Origin: Mycolicibacterium septicum DSM 44393
GTDB lineage: Bacteria > Actinomycetota > Actinomycetes > Mycobacteriales > Mycobacteriaceae
Direction of reading: 5' to 3'
NCBI RefSeq assembly: GCF_000455325.1
Contig: NZ_HG322953.1
Span: forward strand, 59,011 to 123,010
Length of the DNA: 64,000 bases
This document shows, piece after piece, positions 16,723 to 26,225 of the stretch; within the stretch, counting starts at the first letter, position 1, and each line of letters starts with the position of its first letter. The notes under the pieces are model-generated. The model saw only the letters and a list, made by a program, of their open reading frames with translations. It was not told the DNA's origin and searched no databases. Made by a program: the position numbers and the translations under genes.

Positions 16723-17940
16723 ATGTCTGAGACGCTGACCGAAGTCGACATCCCCGAATACCCGATGGAGCGCGATGTGCGGTGCCCGTTCGCGCCGCCG
16801 CCGCCCATGCTGGGCAACCCCAAAGGCCTGTTCCGCGTGAAGATCTGGAACGGCAGCACCCCGTGGCTGATCACCGGCCACGAGGAGGCCCGCACGCTGT
16901 TCTCCGACTCCCGGATCAGTGTGGACGACCGGATCGAAGGCTTCCCGCACTGGAACGAGCACATGCTCTCCACCGTCGACAAGCGTCCGCGCTCGGTCTT
17001 CACCTCCGATGCCGAGGAGCACACCCGGTTCCGCCGCATGCTGTCCAAGCCGTTCACGTTCCGTCGCGTCGAGGGATTGCGCTCGGCCATCCAGAAGGTC
17101 ACCGACGAGTGCATCGACGAGATCCTGGCCGGCCCGCAGCCCGCCGACCTCGTCGCCAAGCTGGCCCTGCCGGTGCCCACTGTCGTGATCAGCGAGATGC
17201 TCGGTGTCCCTTACGAAGACCACGAGTTCTTCCAGGAGCACGCCAACGCCGGCCTGGCCCGCTATGCCGCGGCGGACGCCATGCAGAAGGGCGCGATGAG
17301 CCTGCACCAGTACCTCATCAACCTGGTCGAGGAGAAGCAGGCGAACCCGTCCGAGGACGCGGTGTCCGATCTGGCCGAGCGCGTGACCGCCGGCGAGATC
17401 AGCGTCAAGGAGGCCGCCCAGCTCGGCACCGGCCTGCTGATCGCCGGCCACGAGACCACCGCCAACATGATCGGCATCGGCATCCTGGCGCTCCTGGAGA
17501 ACCCCGAGCAGGCCGACTTCCTTCGTAACGCAGAGGATCCGAAGGTGATCGCCAACGCGGTCGAGGAACTGATGCGTTATCTGTCCATCATCCAGACCGG
17601 CCAGCGCCGGGTGGCGCTGGAGGATATCGAGATCAGCGGCGAGACCATCCGCGCCGGTGATGGCGTCATCATCGATCTGTCCCCGGCCAACTGGGACGCC
17701 AAGGCCTACCCGGAGCCCGACAAACTCGACCTCAGCCGCGACGCCGCCCAGCAACTGGGCTTCGGCTACGGCCGCCACCAGTGCGTCGGTCAGCAGCTCG
17801 CGCGCGCCGAACTGCAGATCGTCTTCCACACCCTGCTGCGCCGGATCCCGACCCTGCGCCTGGCCGTTCCGCTCGACGAGGTGCCCTTCAAGCACGACCG
17901 CCTCGCCTACGGCGTCTACGAACTTCCCGTGACCTGGTAG
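16723..17940 (+). CDS. Cytochrome P450 (bacterial class I)
   Basis: 405 residues. The I-helix oxygen-activation motif AGHETT is at 241-246, ExxR is in ELMRYL (about 284), and the haem-binding loop FGYGRHQCVGQQLAR has Cys354 as the thiolate ligand. It is a soluble cytoplasmic enzyme. The ferredoxin gene directly upstream makes a class I electron-transfer chain. The sequence resembles the CYP105/CYP107-like broad group, but family assignment needs a search. It probably hydroxylates the substrate early in the pathway; this is inferred from operon context. Confidence 0.92.
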   Translation: MSETLTEVDIPEYPMERDVRCPFAPPPPMLGNPKGLFRVKIWNGSTPWLITGHEEARTLFSDSRISVDDRIEGFPHWNEHMLSTVDKRPRSVFTSDAEEHTRFRRMLSKPFTFRRVEGLRSAIQKVTDECIDEILAGPQPADLVAKLALPVPTVVISEMLGVPYEDHEFFQEHANAGLARYAAADAMQKGAMSLHQYLINLVEEKQANPSEDAVSDLAERVTAGEISVKEAAQLGTGLLIAGHETTANMIGIGILALLENPEQADFLRNAEDPKVIANAVEELMRYLSIIQTGQRRVALEDIEISGETIRAGDGVIIDLSPANWDAKAYPEPDKLDLSRDAAQQLGFGYGRHQCVGQQLARAELQIVFHTLLRRIPTLRLAVPLDEVPFKHDRLAYGVYELPVTW

Positions 17941-17992
17941 CACACCCCCAAAAAAGGGAACATCCTTTCACAGCCCGATTGGAGCACCACCG

Positions 17993-19165
17993 ATGTCTAC
18001 CTTGACTCAGACCCTGTATCCGCCAGAAGGTTTCGGCGCACCGAAGAACCGCCGTGGACATGCGACGAAGGGAGGTCTCGCCGGATTGCCGCCGGGAACC
18101 GAGATCTTCTCGGCCGACAACCACATCTCGGTCGCCGACGACATCTTCTACGAGCGCTTCCCCGATGACCTCAAGGGTGCCGCCCCGCGGATCTGGTACG
18201 AGGACGGCGCCTACATGGTCGGGATGAAGGGCAAGGCCTGGACCGGCGGCGACTTCGGCCGGGTGCTCATGCAGTACGACGACCTCGCGGGCGCGGCGAC
18301 CAACAACATCGCGGCCCGCATCCGTGAACTCGCCGAGGACGGTATCGACAGGGAGCTAGCGTTCCCCAACGCCGTGCTCGCCCTGTTCCACTATCCGGAC
18401 AAGGGAATCCGCGAGCGGGTGTTCCGCATCTACAACGAGGTGATGGCCGAGCTGCAGGAGAGCAGCAATGGCCACTTCTATGGTGTCGGGCTGATCAACT
18501 GGTGGGACCCGGCCGGTACTCGCAGCACCCTCGAGCAGCTGAAATCGCTGGGGCTCAAGACGTTCCTACTGCCGTTGAATCCGGGCAAGGACGACGAGGG
18601 CAACATCTACGACTACGGCGGCACCGAGATGGACGCGGTGTGGGACGAGATCGAAGCCGCCGGCTTGCCGGTCAGCCATCACATCGGTGAGACCCCGCCC
18701 AAGACACCGTGTCAGAACAACAGTGTCGTGGTCGGCATGATGGTCAACGTCGACTCGTTCCGCGAGCAGTTCGCCAAGTACGTGTTCTCCGGAATCCTGG
18801 ATCGGCATCCGAGCCTGAAGGTCGGCTGGTTCGAGGGCGGGATCGCCTGGGTGCCCACCGCACTGCAGGACGCCGAACACATGCTCGCCTCCTACCGGCA
18901 CATGTTCAATCACGAACTGCAACACCCGGTCCGGTACTACTGGGACCATCACATGAGCGCCTCGTTCATGGTGGATCCGCTGGGCCTCCGGTTGATCGAT
19001 GAGATCGGTGTCGACAACGTGATGTGGTCCAGCGACTACCCGCACAACGAGAGCACCTTCGGGTACTCGGAGAAGTCGCTGGCCACCGTGGTGGAAGCGG
19101 TCGGGTCCGAGGCCGCCGTCAAGATCGTGTCGACGAACATCCAGAAGTTCCTGGGCTTGGCATGA
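17993..19165 (+). CDS. Amidohydrolase family 2 protein (ACMSD/decarboxylase-like)
   Basis: 390 residues. The N-terminal metal-site motif is SADNHIS (about 40-46), with SHHIGE (about 226) and WSSDYPHNES (about 345) providing later histidine and aspartate ligands, as in PF04909. Members hydrolyse or decarboxylate cyclic acids and include gamma-resorcylate decarboxylase and ACMSD. The closest relative in this window is at 37839-39134. The 3' end overlaps the first M24 gene by 4 bases. Decarboxylase versus hydrolase activity cannot be settled from sequence. Confidence 0.83.
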   Translation: MSTLTQTLYPPEGFGAPKNRRGHATKGGLAGLPPGTEIFSADNHISVADDIFYERFPDDLKGAAPRIWYEDGAYMVGMKGKAWTGGDFGRVLMQYDDLAGAATNNIAARIRELAEDGIDRELAFPNAVLALFHYPDKGIRERVFRIYNEVMAELQESSNGHFYGVGLINWWDPAGTRSTLEQLKSLGLKTFLLPLNPGKDDEGNIYDYGGTEMDAVWDEIEAAGLPVSHHIGETPPKTPCQNNSVVVGMMVNVDSFREQFAKYVFSGILDRHPSLKVGWFEGGIAWVPTALQDAEHMLASYRHMFNHELQHPVRYYWDHHMSASFMVDPLGLRLIDEIGVDNVMWSSDYPHNESTFGYSEKSLATVVEAVGSEAAVKIVSTNIQKFLGLA

Positions 19166-20430
19166 GTACTCTGACCAATTCCGGCGTCACCCAGATCGCC
19201 CGAACGGGCTTCACCCCGCTCGACATTCCCGACGAGCCCGACCTCGCCCGGATGCGCCGAGAGGTGGGTGCGCGTCTGCACGCCGCGATGGCCGACCAGG
19301 GTGTCGATGCGCTCGTGCTGCTCGGCAACAGCAATGTCATGTACGCCACCGGGATCGCCTGGCCGCTGGCCGACGCGGGGCTGTCGCATGTCGAGCGGCC
19401 GATCGCGGTGGTGCTGGCCGACGATGAACACCCGCACCTGTTCCTGCCGTTCCGTGAGGGCGCGGCCATGGAGACAGGGGTGCCCGATGACCACCTCCAC
19501 GGGCCGGTCTATCTCGAATTCGACGAGGGTGTAGCGGAATTCGCGCAGATCCTGGCCGGCTTGGTACCCGCCGGCGCGACGATCGCGACCGACGAGTTGA
19601 CCGGGGCGATGCGGCTGGCCGGCAGCGCGCTGTTCCCCAGCGCACCGGTGGATGCCGCCCCGGTGGTCGGTGCTGCGAAGCTCGTCAAGACGATCGACCA
19701 GATCGCCTGTATCCGCCGGGCCTGTCAGATCACCGAAGAGGCCATTGCCGAGATCCACAAGTCGCTGGCGCCCGGTGTGCGGCAGATCGACCTGTCTGCC
19801 GAATTCGTGCGCCGCACATTCGAACTGGGCGCCACGACCAACATGTTCGACTCGATCTGGCAGGCCATGCCCGCGTCGAAGGCGGAGGGCACCTGGACCA
19901 CCACCGGCGATCTCGCCCTGCCACTGCTCACCACCGAGCGCGAGTTGCAGCGCGGCGATGTGCTGTGGACCGACGTGTCCATCGCCTACCACGGCTACTG
20001 CTCCGACCATGGGCGTACCTGGATCGTCGGCCAGGACCCGACGCCGGCGCAACAGAAGCAATTCGACAAGTGGAGCCGCGTCGTCGATGCGGTGCTGTCG
20101 GTGACCAAGGCCGGTGCCACCTGCGGTGACCTCGGCCGGGCCGCGACCGCGGCCGCCGGCGGACAGAAGCCGTGGTTGCCGCACTTCTACCTGGGCCACG
20201 GCATCGGCACCAGCGCAGCTGAGATGCCCATGATCGGAACGGATCTCGGCCAGGAATGGGACGACAACTTCGTCTTCCCGGAAGGCATGCTGCTGGTGTT
20301 CGAGCCGGTGGTCTGGGAGGACGGCACCGGCGGCTATCGCGGCGAGGAGATCGTGGTGGTCACCGAGGGCGGCTGGATGCCGCTGACCGCATATCCGTAC
20401 GACCCCTATGAGGTGTCCCGTGGGAACTGA
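19162..20430 (+). CDS. M24 (pita-bread) family protein, complete metal site
   Basis: 422 residues from the ATG overlapping the amidohydrolase stop. The N-terminal creatinase-like domain (about 25-180) precedes the M24 catalytic fold. All five metal ligands are visible: Asp271 (WTDVS), Asp282 (CSDHG), His346 (LGHGIG), Glu381 (FEP) and Glu395 (GEEIVVV). M24 enzymes include Xaa-Pro peptidases, creatinase and the DMSP lyase DddP, so non-peptidase C-N or C-S/C-C chemistry is possible in a catabolic operon. It overlaps a degenerate paralogue by 11 bases, suggesting a heteromeric enzyme. Confidence 0.87.
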   Translation: MSTLTNSGVTQIARTGFTPLDIPDEPDLARMRREVGARLHAAMADQGVDALVLLGNSNVMYATGIAWPLADAGLSHVERPIAVVLADDEHPHLFLPFREGAAMETGVPDDHLHGPVYLEFDEGVAEFAQILAGLVPAGATIATDELTGAMRLAGSALFPSAPVDAAPVVGAAKLVKTIDQIACIRRACQITEEAIAEIHKSLAPGVRQIDLSAEFVRRTFELGATTNMFDSIWQAMPASKAEGTWTTTGDLALPLLTTERELQRGDVLWTDVSIAYHGYCSDHGRTWIVGQDPTPAQQKQFDKWSRVVDAVLSVTKAGATCGDLGRAATAAAGGQKPWLPHFYLGHGIGTSAAEMPMIGTDLGQEWDDNFVFPEGMLLVFEPVVWEDGTGGYRGEEIVVVTEGGWMPLTAYPYDPYEVSRGN

Positions 20431-21553
20431 AATCGCGGCCGACGGCCGGGCGCTGCGCGTCAGTCGCCGGGAGCGCGCCATCGCGCAGATGGAGGCCCAT
20501 GATCTCGACGCGCTGGTACTGGGCAGGCAGGCCAACGTCCGGTACATCTCCGGCGCCCCGCAGTTGTGGGTGGTGGGCACCCGTCCGTTCGGGCCGATCT
20601 GCACGTTCGTCCGCGCCACGGGTGAGATCCACCTGAACAGCACGTGGGACGAGGGCATTCCCGAGGAGATCCCCCACGAGAATCTCTACGGCTTCGCGTG
20701 GAACCCGATGACTCTGGTCGGTGTGCTGCAGAACATCAAGGGTGCCGATTCGGCATGGCGCATCGGAACCGACGCCCTGACACCGACCTTCGCCAAGCTG
20801 CTGCCGATGGCCTTCCCGAATGCCGAGCTGGTGGACGGTGAGCAGGCGATGCGGGCCGCGCGTCGCGTGAAGACCCCCGAGGAGATCCTGGCGCTGCGAC
20901 GGGCACTGGCCGTCGCCGAGGAAGGGCTGGCAAAAGGCGTCGCCGAGCTGGTTCCTGGAACTACCGAGAAACGCCTGGCCGGTGCGATATTGGAGGCCGA
21001 GGCCGCCGGTGGGGTGAGCACCCCCGCCACCCAGGACGCCGCGTGGATCACCTCGAAGGACCATCCGTGGCGACGTGCCCAGGGCGACGGCCGCGTGAGC
21101 GAGGGCGATCTGGTGGCGCTGTCGGCGGGAGTGCTCGCGGACGGCTACGTCGCGGAGGTGGCGCGCACGGTGTTCGTGGGCGAACCGACAGATGCGGTTC
21201 GATCGCTGTACCGACGTCGGGATGACCTGTGGGACAGGCTGGTTGACGCCTGCCGCGCCGGTAAACCCACCAGCGCGTTGCTGGACGCGTACGAGCAGGC
21301 CGGCGAACCACTGCCGGCGATGCCGGTGGCGCACGGGCTCGGATTGGGATTCGACCCACCGGTGGTATCCCCGAACCTGCGGGCTACCGCAGAGGCCGAC
21401 CTCCTCGAGGAAGGCATGGTCCTGGCCGTTACCGGCTATGTCTGGGAACAGGGCGTCGGCGCGGTGTTCACCCGCGACGCCGTCGTCATCGGCGCCGACG
21501 GACCCGAGGTACTGACCCAGGCCCCATCGAACAGTGAGGCGGCACATGCCTGA
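20420..21553 (+). CDS. M24 (pita-bread) family protein lacking metal ligands
   Basis: 377 residues from the GTG behind GAGG; an ATG at 20408 is the alternative. The fold resembles the preceding M24 protein, but the ligand positions are changed: the two aspartates read Ser and Glu (VALSAG, YVAEVART), the first glutamate position reads AVTGY, and the last reads Asp (FTRDAVV). Only the histidine (VAHGLGLG) is kept. It is unlikely to bind the usual dinuclear metal centre. Because it overlaps the intact paralogue, a non-catalytic partner subunit is the most economical idea; independent metal-free chemistry is the alternative. Confidence 0.83.
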   Translation: MGTEIAADGRALRVSRRERAIAQMEAHDLDALVLGRQANVRYISGAPQLWVVGTRPFGPICTFVRATGEIHLNSTWDEGIPEEIPHENLYGFAWNPMTLVGVLQNIKGADSAWRIGTDALTPTFAKLLPMAFPNAELVDGEQAMRAARRVKTPEEILALRRALAVAEEGLAKGVAELVPGTTEKRLAGAILEAEAAGGVSTPATQDAAWITSKDHPWRRAQGDGRVSEGDLVALSAGVLADGYVAEVARTVFVGEPTDAVRSLYRRRDDLWDRLVDACRAGKPTSALLDAYEQAGEPLPAMPVAHGLGLGFDPPVVSPNLRATAEADLLEEGMVLAVTGYVWEQGVGAVFTRDAVVIGADGPEVLTQAPSNSEAAHA

Positions 21554-22505
21554 GCGTCCCAAACCAGAGGAGATCATCCTCTACGAGAAGGACCCCAAGA
21601 CCAAGATCGCCACCATCACGTTCAACCGGCCCGAGTTCCTCAACGCGCCGACGTCGATGGCGCGGCTGCGCTACGCCGACGTGCTGCGGGCGGCCAATGC
21701 CGACAACGACGTGAAGGTGGTGATCATCCGCGGCGTCGGGGACAACCTGGGCAGCGGGGCAGATCTGCCGGAGTTCATGGAGGGCAACGACAATCCGGCG
21801 GCGCGTCTGGCGGAGCTGCGGCTCGAAGATGACGGGGTCGGGGAGGTGACGTACCCGCCCAAGGGCACGTTCCGCAACGGCGCGACGATCAGCTCGTGGT
21901 ATGCCAATTCCCAGGCCGGCAACCGTGCCTTGCAGGACTTCAAGAAGATCAGCATCGTCGAGGCCAAGGGCTATTGCTACGGCTGGCACTTCTACCAGTG
22001 CGCGGACGCCGATCTGGTGATCTCGTCTGATGACGCCCTGTTCGGGCATCCGTCGTTCCGGTATCACGGCTGGGGACCGCGGATGTGGACGTGGGTCCAG
22101 ATGATGGGCCTACGGAAGTTCCAGGAGATGGTCTTCACCGGACGTCCGTTCACCGCCGCGGAGATGTACGACTGCAACTTCCTGAACAAGGTGGTTGCCC
22201 GCGACCAGCTGGAAGACGAAGTGCAGAAGTACGCGCTGGCCTGTACCCGGAACCGGCCGGTGGACACCGTCTTTCAGCAGAAGATGTTCTTCGAGATCTT
22301 CAAACAGCAGCAGGGCGAATACATGGGCAGCCTGCTGAGTGCGTTCTTCGAGTCGATGGGCAACGGGGTGGCCAACGACAGCGACGACGACCTGGACATG
22401 TTCGAGTCGATCGATTCCGGGCTGTCGGCCGCGGTCAACGACAACGACAGCAAGTTCCCACCCGATTTCCGGCTGTCCAAGAAGAACAGGGCGAAACCCG
22501 AATAG
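21546..22505 (+). CDS. Enoyl-CoA hydratase/isomerase family protein
   Basis: 319 residues from ATG behind GAGG. The crotonase fold is shown by ITFNRPEFLNAPT (about 24-36), the first oxyanion segment near LGSGADLPEF, and the second near AKGYCYGWHFYQCADADLVI. The usual GGG(x) of the second oxyanion turn is YGWH here, and an 80-residue C-terminal extension is rich in Asp/Asn/Phe. It is therefore an atypical family member and might be a hydratase, isomerase or C-C hydrolase. The position before a CoA-transferase gene supports action on a CoA thioester. Confidence 0.83.
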   Translation: MPERPKPEEIILYEKDPKTKIATITFNRPEFLNAPTSMARLRYADVLRAANADNDVKVVIIRGVGDNLGSGADLPEFMEGNDNPAARLAELRLEDDGVGEVTYPPKGTFRNGATISSWYANSQAGNRALQDFKKISIVEAKGYCYGWHFYQCADADLVISSDDALFGHPSFRYHGWGPRMWTWVQMMGLRKFQEMVFTGRPFTAAEMYDCNFLNKVVARDQLEDEVQKYALACTRNRPVDTVFQQKMFFEIFKQQQGEYMGSLLSAFFESMGNGVANDSDDDLDMFESIDSGLSAAVNDNDSKFPPDFRLSKKNRAKPE

Positions 22506-22509
22506 ACAC

Positions 22510-24927
22510 ATGAGCTCACCACTTGACGGCTACACCGTCATCGATCTGTCCAGCGGGATCGCCGGGGCGTACGCCACGAAGATTCTCGCCGATGGGGGCG
22601 CCGACGTGATCAAAGTCGAAGCCCCCGAGGGTGACCCGTTGCGCCGCTGGTCGGCGTCGGGTGCGCGCATCGGCCCGGATGAGGACGGCGCGCTGTTCAC
22701 CTTCCTGGCCGGCGGCAAGCGGAGCGTGGTCGTCGATCCCGACGAACCGCGTCTGCTCGACCGGCTGGTGGCAGCGGCCGACGCCGTGATCTGGTCCCCG
22801 GAATCGCCTGTCGCTCAGTCGATCGCACCCGAGGACCTCTTTCGCCGGCATCCGCATCTGATCGTCACCACGATCACACCGTTCGGGTTGGACGGGCCGT
22901 GGAGCGGCCGGGCCGCCACCGAGTTCACCCTGCAGGCGTGGTCCGGTGGCGCGATCGGTATCGGTCGCGGTGTGCAGGACCGGGCGCCGGTGTCCATCGG
23001 CGGACAGGTCGGCGAATGGCTCGCCGGTGCGTACGCAGCGGCGATGACGCTCGCATTCCGGGCGCGGGCAGTCCGTGACGGCCACGGCGAGCTGGTGGAC
23101 CTGTCGGCTCTGGAGGCGCAAGTCCTGGGCCTGACGTACTACCCGGTCACCTACTTCGAGATGTTGGGCCGCCCGTGGCGCAGCGAGCGCAGGCCCACGG
23201 TGCCCGGGGTCGCGCAAGCGGCCGACGGTTTGGTGGCACTTGGCTGCGGCACTGCCCAGCAGTGGTGGGACCTGTGTGCGATGTCGGGCCACGACGAGTG
23301 GATCGACGAGGCTTCGGAGCTCACGATCACCGAGCAGGCCAACCTGCACGCCGAGGAGCTCTACGCATGGGTGCGCAACCAGAATGTGGACGACGTACGA
23401 GATTTGGCGTCGGCGTTCCGGATTCCCAACTCGCCGGTCGGCAACGGTGAGAACGTTACGGCCATGGACCATTTCGTGCAGCGGCAGGCATTCATCCGCA
23501 ATCCGCAGCGCGGATTCACCCAGCCCGCCGCGCCCTACCGGTTGTCAGGTGCTGCGTTGCGTGAAGCGGCGCCGGCTCCCCGCCTCGGCGAGCACACCGC
23601 AGACGTAGCGGCCGCGGACCTGACGCCGCGCGCTGAGCCGGTCGGTATGCCCGGCGGGGATCGGCTGCCGTTCAGCGGGTTACGTGTGCTCGACATGACC
23701 ACGTTCTGGGCCGGGCCGTCGTGCACCCATCCGCTGGGCATGCTGGGCGCCGAGGTGATCCATCTGGAGTCGACCCCGCGGCCGGACGGCACCCGGTTGA
23801 TCGCCGGGATCCCGGCGACCGTGGAGCAGTGGTGGGAGCGCTCGCCTATCTTCAGCGCGCTCAACACGAACAAGAAGAGCCTGACCCTGGATTTCCAGAC
23901 CGAGCAGGGCCGGGACCTGTTGCGCCGGCTGATCGCCACCTGCGACGTCGTGGTGGAGAACTTCACCCCGAGGGTGATCGAGCAGATCGGGCTCGACTTC
24001 GACTCACTGCGGGAGCTGCGCGAGGACATCATCATGGTGCGCATGCCCGGCTTCGGTTTGGACGGGCCGTGGCGGGACAACCCGGCGTTCGCTTACATCA
24101 TCGAGGACGCCTCCGGGCTGAGCTGGCTCACCGGCTATCCGGATCGCACTCCGTTCGAACCGTATTCGATCGGTGACCCCAACGCCGGCGTGCACGCGCT
24201 GTCGGGGCTGATGCTCGCGCTCGAGCACCGTCGCCGCACGGGACAGGGAGTGCTCGTTGAGGCCGCGATGGTCGACGCCGCGCTCAATGTCGCCGCCGAA
24301 CAGGTCATCGAGTACTCGGCCTACGGCACGCTGCTGCAGCGCGACGGCAACCGCGGTCCGGCCGCGGCGCCACAGAACATCTACCAGAGTGCCGAGATCG
24401 ACGAGTTCGGCAGAGCAGACAGTTGGGTGGCGATCGCGGTGAGCACCGACGCCCAGTGGGCCGCACTGCGCGCGGCGATCGGGCAGCCGGATTGGGTGAT
24501 GGATCCGGCGTTGGATTCCGCCGACGGGCGGCGGGTTCAGCACGACCTGATCGACGCGGAGCTGGCTGCCTGGTGCCTACCCCGGACCGGTGACGAGATC
24601 GTCGAAACCCTCTGGCCGGTCGGTGTTCCGGTCGCCAAGGTGATGCAGCCGCACCGGCAGTTGGAGCTGCCGCAGCTGCGGTTCCGGCGCTTCTTCGAAC
24701 ATGTCGGGCATCCGGTGAACAACGCCGCACCGCACAGCACCCTGCCTGTCTCGCTGGCCAACGGGCCACGCGCGCTGCACCGGCAGGCGGCACCGCTGCT
24801 CGGCGAGCACAATCACGAACTGCTGGCCGAACTCGGGCTGTCCGACGACGAGATCGCCATGCTGGCCACCGACGGCGTGATCGGCACCGAACCCGGAGTC
24901 GGCGGACGCCGTAAAGCGGCTCGCTGA
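22510..24927 (+). CDS. Tandem-domain CaiB/BaiF (family III) CoA-transferase
   Basis: 805 residues, twice the normal family III length, made of two CaiB-like halves (about 1-385 and 390-805) in one chain. Each half has the N-terminal Rossmann-type segment (GYTVIDLSSGIAG; LRVLDMTTFWAGP). In the second half Asp589 (AAMVDAALN) occupies the position of the catalytic aspartate of formyl-CoA transferase. In the first half the equivalent is Glu202 (SALEAQV). Family III enzymes are interlocked homodimers, so the fusion may act as an internal pseudo-dimer with one active site. It probably activates a ring-derived acid with CoA from a donor thioester. Confidence 0.9.
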   Translation: MSSPLDGYTVIDLSSGIAGAYATKILADGGADVIKVEAPEGDPLRRWSASGARIGPDEDGALFTFLAGGKRSVVVDPDEPRLLDRLVAAADAVIWSPESPVAQSIAPEDLFRRHPHLIVTTITPFGLDGPWSGRAATEFTLQAWSGGAIGIGRGVQDRAPVSIGGQVGEWLAGAYAAAMTLAFRARAVRDGHGELVDLSALEAQVLGLTYYPVTYFEMLGRPWRSERRPTVPGVAQAADGLVALGCGTAQQWWDLCAMSGHDEWIDEASELTITEQANLHAEELYAWVRNQNVDDVRDLASAFRIPNSPVGNGENVTAMDHFVQRQAFIRNPQRGFTQPAAPYRLSGAALREAAPAPRLGEHTADVAAADLTPRAEPVGMPGGDRLPFSGLRVLDMTTFWAGPSCTHPLGMLGAEVIHLESTPRPDGTRLIAGIPATVEQWWERSPIFSALNTNKKSLTLDFQTEQGRDLLRRLIATCDVVVENFTPRVIEQIGLDFDSLRELREDIIMVRMPGFGLDGPWRDNPAFAYIIEDASGLSWLTGYPDRTPFEPYSIGDPNAGVHALSGLMLALEHRRRTGQGVLVEAAMVDAALNVAAEQVIEYSAYGTLLQRDGNRGPAAAPQNIYQSAEIDEFGRADSWVAIAVSTDAQWAALRAAIGQPDWVMDPALDSADGRRVQHDLIDAELAAWCLPRTGDEIVETLWPVGVPVAKVMQPHRQLELPQLRFRRFFEHVGHPVNNAAPHSTLPVSLANGPRALHRQAAPLLGEHNHELLAELGLSDDEIAMLATDGVIGTEPGVGGRRKAAR

Positions 24928-24934
24928 GCGAGCC
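24918..24934. terminator. Compact hairpin at the end of the CoA-transferase gene
   Basis: GGCTCGCT-G-AGCGAGCC is an 8-bp perfect inverted repeat with essentially no free loop, overlapping the TGA stop at 24925-24927. It lies between convergent genes (CoA-transferase and kinase-like protein), so it may act in both directions. There is no T tract. The short loop makes stability uncertain. Confidence 0.4.
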
Positions 24935-24947
24935 ACGGAGGCCAACC

Positions 24948-26225
24948 TCAGCGGCGCTGGAACTCGTCGAGCAACGCACCGAAATCCTGGGTGTCCCAGA
25001 GGTTAAGGACGTTGCTCAGCATCAGCAGCTGGGCCCGCACCGGCTCGTTGTCGGCGATCCGCGGGTCGAAGCGATCGACGTGCTGATCGGGTAGCGCGGC
25101 CGCGAGGTGGGCAGGCGCACCGAGGAGCCAAGTCACTCCCATCACCGCGGCGTACAGCATGAGCTGAGCGCGTAGCCTCCCAATGTCGAGCACGGGTCCG
25201 CCTGCGGCGTGAAACTCGGCGGCGAAGTGGGCCAACAGGCCGTCGAGATGCTGTTCCCAGATCTCAGTCTCGGCGCTGCACAGCGAACCCCACAGGGCCA
25301 TCGCGACATTCATCACGCTGACGCAGCCCCAGTCCATCAACCCGCATCCCAACGTCCCGTCCGGTTCAGGCCAGAACCAGGCGTTGTCGACGTTGGCGTT
25401 CCAGTGGCACAGCGCCACCTGATCCACGGTGTCGTGCAGCCAGGTCATGACGGCGTCCTCGGCCGCCGCGATCCGGCCCACATCGGCGAGCATGCGGGCG
25501 GTGAACTCCGGGCGGCCGACGCTCGGGGGGAGCAGCGCCGGGTAGCGTGCCGCGAATGCGGTCAGCCGGTGGACCTGTTCGGCGAGTTCGTCGGGGGAGC
25601 GGTGCATCCGGGCCCCGACCGTCACTTTGGCCGCGTCGTAACGGAACTCATCGGCCACCGTGTCAGGAAGCGAGCCGGACCGGTGCGCACCGGCCAGTCG
25701 CGCCACCGAGGCCAGCAGGGCCCGGTAGTGACCGACAGCATCGGGCATCCGGTAGTCGAGGCATTTGTCGTAGTGCGGCTCAATCCCGGAGGCGCCGAAA
25801 GAGATCCGCTCGGTCAGCAGCATCCCGGTACTCGACCCCCGGTGGTAGTCGGCGAACAGGCACACCGGCACGGTAACGGGCAGCGGGGTACCGGCCGACA
25901 ACGCCCCGAACGCCACCTCGAGCTCCATCTGCGACTTGCCCCGATCCCGCCGGGAGTTGTCGAAGTCGCGGGAGAACTTGACGAACAGTTCGGTGGGCAG
26001 CCCGTCGGCCGGAGCCGCGTAACGGACATCGAGCAGAACCTTGCGCCCGGTGCTGCCCCCGAGGCATTCCTGGAATCGGGTGATCGCCATGATCCGATTG
26101 CCTTGGGGGAGCACACCGAAAGCATGCAGGGCTGTGGTCAGGAAGGCCGGGCCGGCACTGCGGAGCGTGTCCGGATCGGCCGGGAATTCAAGCCCGGATC
26201 GGTCTCCGGTCACCCAGCGCTGCAT
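24948..26225 (-). CDS. APH/choline-kinase fold protein with altered catalytic motif
   Basis: 425 residues. The C-terminal lobe shows the aminoglycoside-phosphotransferase fold: H274-W-N-A-N-V-D-N281 is the position of the Brenner motif HxDxxxxN, and LMDWG (Asp298) is the metal-binding segment. The catalytic aspartate of HxD is Asn276 here, so phosphotransfer may be lost or the role changed. The family includes kinases for small hydroxylated compounds. It is the last gene of a minus-strand group, separated by about 200 bp from the SDR upstream. A substrate or CoA-handling role is a guess. Confidence 0.72.
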   Translation of the reverse strand: MQRWVTGDRSGLEFPADPDTLRSAGPAFLTTALHAFGVLPQGNRIMAITRFQECLGGSTGRKVLLDVRYAAPADGLPTELFVKFSRDFDNSRRDRGKSQMELEVAFGALSAGTPLPVTVPVCLFADYHRGSSTGMLLTERISFGASGIEPHYDKCLDYRMPDAVGHYRALLASVARLAGAHRSGSLPDTVADEFRYDAAKVTVGARMHRSPDELAEQVHRLTAFAARYPALLPPSVGRPEFTARMLADVGRIAAAEDAVMTWLHDTVDQVALCHWNANVDNAWFWPEPDGTLGCGLMDWGCVSVMNVAMALWGSLCSAETEIWEQHLDGLLAHFAAEFHAAGGPVLDIGRLRAQLMLYAAVMGVTWLLGAPAHLAAALPDQHVDRFDPRIADNEPVRAQLLMLSNVLNLWDTQDFGALLDEFQRR

